16,971 bases of DNA from Prevotella sp. UBA7764 (GTDB lineage: Bacteria; Bacteroidota; Bacteroidia; Bacteroidales; Bacteroidaceae), in the NCBI GenBank assembly GCA_002481295.1, contig DLDU01000064.1, positions 1-16,971 on the forward strand. The letters run 5' to 3'. The notes below the pieces were generated by a model, which saw only the letters and a list, made by a program, of their open reading frames with translations, was not told where the DNA came from and searched no databases. The translations under genes were made by a program, and so were the position numbers. Positions 15,031 through 16,971 of this stretch are shown piece after piece (within the stretch, counting starts at the first letter, position 1; the number at the start of each line of letters is the position of its first letter).

Positions 15031-16041
15031 ATGCATAAACTCAGATTTCTCTTCAGCGCGCTGTGTCTCTTGGCTTGCAGCGCAAACATGTTGGCACAGG
15101 ACAGCACCGCACAGCAGCGGCTCACAGGCTATGTGATGACCGAGATGAACTATGGTCACCGACATGGTCAGGAGCATCCCACACTCACCGACTTCCCCCA
15201 CATACTCGCCAACGCCACGTTGACCTTGGGCAAAGGCTGGTCGGCTGTAGCTGAAGTGGAATATGAGCGCTTTCACTCCGAAGGAGCGTGGGCAAACAAC
15301 TTCTGCGATAACTACACGACCAACAAACTCTATATCAACAAGCAATGGAGTGAGGCACTGAACGTCAAAGCCGGTATCATCGACATCCCCGTGGGTACTA
15401 CCAACGCCGGCGGACCGGCACTGACCATCTACGACCCGCTCAGCGAGAGCACGCTCATGCCGATGACGTGGCACGAGGGTGGTATCGCCATGTGGGGACG
15501 AACCGGAATAGTGCACTACGAACTGGGCACCTACGTCTACCCCACCGTCCCACTGAAGTACTCCCGTCTGCTCGGTGCCGCCACGCGCGTAGGTATCGAG
15601 CCGCTCAACGGCCTCGACCTGAGCCTCTCCGGCTTCTATGGCAGTGCCAAGGAGGGGATGGACCAGCGCGACAATCCCAACCTCATAGAATATGACCATG
15701 CCTTCCATGCGGCCTTCGACTTCGCCTATCTCGCCAACGGATGGACCATCGACGGACAGCTCATCGCCAGCAACGCCCACGACAACAAGGCGGCGGGACT
15801 GGAAGCCGGCTACGATCTTGCCACCACCCTGGGCCTCCCCTCCTTCTCGATCATCCCTTTTGCGCGCTACGACGGCTACTTCCATGTCGACAACGTCTTC
15901 TGCAATAAATGGACGGCAGGCCTCAACACGTCTCTACCCCTCGGCTTCACCCTGAAAGCAGAAGCCGCATGGATGAACCCGTCAAACGCCAAGCACACCA
16001 CGATGGTCGACATCAGCATAGGATGGCAGCATGAGTTCTAA
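15031..16041 (+). CDS. Outer-membrane porin-like beta-barrel protein
   Basis: This 336-residue protein has a signal peptide (MHKLRFLFSALCLLACSANMLA, then QDS). The remainder is built of amphipathic strands separated by turns (LTGYVMTEMNYGHRH, ATLTLGKGWSAVAEVEYERF, NKLYINKQWSEALNVKAGIIDIPVG, GLDLSLSGFYGSAK, WTAGLNTSLPLGFTLKAEAAWM) and ends VDISIGWQHEF with a terminal phenylalanine, the usual barrel signal. The segment KAGIIDIPVGTTNAGGPALTIYDP resembles the region in phosphate-selective-porin-like (OprO/P-type) proteins of Bacteroidota, though this one is short. The passenger solute is unknown. It has its own promoter and stands alone. The start at 15031 is the first in-frame ATG; the ATGs at 15020 and 15023 are in another frame. 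Confidence 0.8.
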   Translation: MHKLRFLFSALCLLACSANMLAQDSTAQQRLTGYVMTEMNYGHRHGQEHPTLTDFPHILANATLTLGKGWSAVAEVEYERFHSEGAWANNFCDNYTTNKLYINKQWSEALNVKAGIIDIPVGTTNAGGPALTIYDPLSESTLMPMTWHEGGIAMWGRTGIVHYELGTYVYPTVPLKYSRLLGAATRVGIEPLNGLDLSLSGFYGSAKEGMDQRDNPNLIEYDHAFHAAFDFAYLANGWTIDGQLIASNAHDNKAAGLEAGYDLATTLGLPSFSIIPFARYDGYFHVDNVFCNKWTAGLNTSLPLGFTLKAEAAWMNPSNAKHTTMVDISIGWQHEF

Positions 16042-16102
16042 GAAGGAAGGAAAAAATGTCATAAAGAGGGAATTTCTCATTATTTCTTTGTATCTTCAAC
16101 CG

Positions 16103-16164
16103 AAATACAAGAACATATTATACAAGACATTAATAGATACAAAAACATTAAATACAAAACATTA
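16103..16164 (+). repeat. Four degenerate direct repeats in the rubrerythrin leader
   Basis: ATACAA occurs at 16105, 16120, 16137 and 16152, each followed by a variant of (G/A)A(A)CATTA. Spacings are 15, 17 and 15 bases, and the array runs to the start codon. Upstream, TTTCTTTG at 16083-16090 may be the -7 element (one base off consensus). The array could be an operator for an oxidative-stress regulator or an A-rich translation-enhancing leader. Confidence 0.5.
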
Positions 16165-16706
16165 TGAAGGATTAAAAAGGAACAAAGACAGGGAAGAACC
16201 TGTAGGAAGCATTCGCAGGTGAGAGCCAGGCTCGCAACAAGTATACTTATTTCGCAAGCAAAGCTCGCAAGGATGGCTACGAGCAGATCGCTGCTATCTT
16301 CGAGGAGACAACCAACAACGAGAAGGAGCACGCTAAGCTCTGGTTCAAGTATCTCGAGGGTGGTGACTTCAAGGACGCCAAGAGCAACCTCGAGGCTGCT
16401 GCCGCCGGTGAGAACTACGAGTGGACAGACATGTACGCCCGTATGGCCCAGGAGGCTGAGGAAGAGGGCTTCAAGGAGATCGCCGCTAAGTTCCGCATGG
16501 TAGGCGCTATTGAGAAGCACCACGAGGAGCGCTATAAGAAGCTCGTCGGCAACCTTGAGGGTGGTGTTGTCTTCTCTCGCGACGATGAGCGCATCTGGAA
16601 GTGCCGCAACTGCGGTCATATCGTCGTCGGCAAGTTTGCTCCGAAGGAGTGCCCCGTTTGCAACCATCCGCAGAGTTTCTTCGAGATCGATGCACAGAAC
16701 TATTAA
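16164..16706 (+). pseudogene. rbr: Rubrerythrin with two in-frame stop codons near the start
   Basis: Rubrerythrin is a cytoplasmic di-iron peroxidase that detoxifies hydrogen peroxide in anaerobes. Read from the ATG at 16164, the frame gives 180 codons matching the family end to end: KGTKTx[20 protein letters not shown] (E20 ligand), the EKEH iron-ligand motif, [33 protein letters not shown], and a rubredoxin-like domain CRNCG...CPVC. However, codon 4 is TAA (16173-16175) and codon 14 is TAG (16203-16205), both where relatives usually have leucine, and codon 10 is Gly for the usual Glu. No ATG, GTG or TTG lies in frame between the TAG and 16431, so only a fragment lacking the first half of the iron site could be made. 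The other codons look intact and strongly biased, as in a well-expressed gene. Recent inactivation or sequence error are the main options. Confidence 0.85.
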
Positions 16707-16729
16707 TCGTTCTGATAATCAACAATAAT

Positions 16730-16761
16730 AAAAGCCCACGATTTTCATCGTGGGCTTTTTT
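16730..16761. terminator. Two-way terminator between rubrerythrin and the minus-strand gene
   Basis: A 12-13-bp perfect stem (AAAGCCCACGAT at 16731-16742 with ATCGTGGGCTTT at 16747-16758), loop TTTC, and a T-run to 16761. The left arm is preceded by A residues, so the minus strand also shows a T-tail. It lies between convergent genes. Confidence 0.93.
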
Positions 16762-16843
16762 GTTTTCAAGAAAAATAGTATTCTCAGCGACAATCAATGG
16801 GCACGGATATCAAACGTAGACCCTATGGCATTGCTGTTGCTGG

Positions 16844-16971
16844 TTACCACATTCTCACAATCTCCTTGGCGTCGTTGCTTGCCTTAACGACCTTGCCATC
16901 GGGACTGATGACGATGAGGTATGGAATAAACTGGATATTGTAAGCAGCGGCAGCGGCACGGTAGAGCTGCT
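16844..16971 (-). CDS. Thioredoxin-fold (TlpA-like) protein, C-terminal end
   Basis: The frame enters at the right edge and stops with TAA at 16846-16844, giving the last 42 residues: QLYRAAAAAYNIQFIPYLIVISPDGKVVKASNDAKEIVRMW. The run YNIQFIPYLIVISPDGKVV is the cis-proline strand and following beta-hairpin of thioredoxin/TlpA/AhpC-fold proteins, where the proline packs against the active-site CxxC that lies outside the window. Bacteroidota carry many such exported disulfide oxidoreductases. Export and specific role cannot be judged from this end. Confidence 0.75.
   Translation of the reverse strand, partial: QLYRAAAAAYNIQFIPYLIVISPDGKVVKASNDAKEIVRMW

Noticed and set aside
16164..16706. Stop-codon reassignment or selenocysteine/pyrrolysine use to explain the rubrerythrin stops
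   Set aside because: Two different stop codons are involved, both at leucine positions, and other genes here use TAA, TAG and TGA as normal ends.

Overview
The window comes from a Bacteroidota chromosome, most likely Prevotellaceae. The evidence is the gene content (GldH, a RicT/PSP1 protein with an N-terminal cysteine cluster, signal-peptide-bearing barrels), promoters of the Bacteroidota type (TTTG, a 20-nt gap, then TAnnTTTG) and A/T-rich start regions mostly without Shine-Dalgarno sequences. Genes use G/C-rich third positions, while the gaps between them are AT-rich. There is no tRNA, rRNA, CRISPR array, transposase or phage gene. The window looks like ordinary chromosome with several odd regulatory or damaged spots.

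Layout. (1) 3-3546, plus strand: the end of mreD, then mrdA (PBP2) and rodA, the cell-elongation module, closed by a strong two-way terminator at 3666-3721. A two-copy 21-bp direct repeat lies between rodA and that terminator. (2) 8479-3777, minus strand: a compact operon metF-holB-ricT-gldH-outer-membrane barrel, with junctions of +1, -3, +4 and -28 nt (overlap positive), driven by a near-ideal promoter at 8520-8551. holB-ricT is a gene pair also known from Firmicutes. (3) 9330-8581, minus strand: a HAD-family phosphatase with its own promoter at 9358-9389. (4) 9507-11576, plus strand: a BtuB-like TonB-dependent receptor divergent from the HAD gene, ending at a 12-bp-stem terminator. (5) 11796-13870: a secreted GH5 glycosidase with Ig-like and carbohydrate-binding-like C-terminal modules. 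Its signal peptide is split by a one-base frameshift. (6) 14038-14460: a small heat-shock protein (Hsp20) with an unusually strong Shine-Dalgarno. (7) 14461-15030: a 570-base gap holding the hsp20 terminator, a perfect 56-bp palindrome and the promoter of the next gene. (8) 15031-16041: an outer-membrane porin-like protein. (9) 16164-16706: a rubrerythrin gene intact in sequence except for two in-frame stop codons in its first 14 codons. (10) 16971-16844, minus strand: the C-terminal end of a thioredoxin-fold (TlpA-like) protein converging on rubrerythrin across a two-way terminator.

The genes serve envelope growth (mreD/mrdA/rodA), one-carbon metabolism and replication (metF, holB), RNA-processing or Fe-S functions (ricT), envelope and outer-membrane transport (gldH, barrels, TonB receptor), polysaccharide breakdown (GH5) and stress defence (Hsp20, rubrerythrin). 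No clearly new multi-gene system is visible. The best leads are the twice-stopped rubrerythrin, the 56-bp palindrome, the GH5 frameshift, the 21-bp repeat pair, and a leader motif shared by the hsp20 and rubrerythrin genes.
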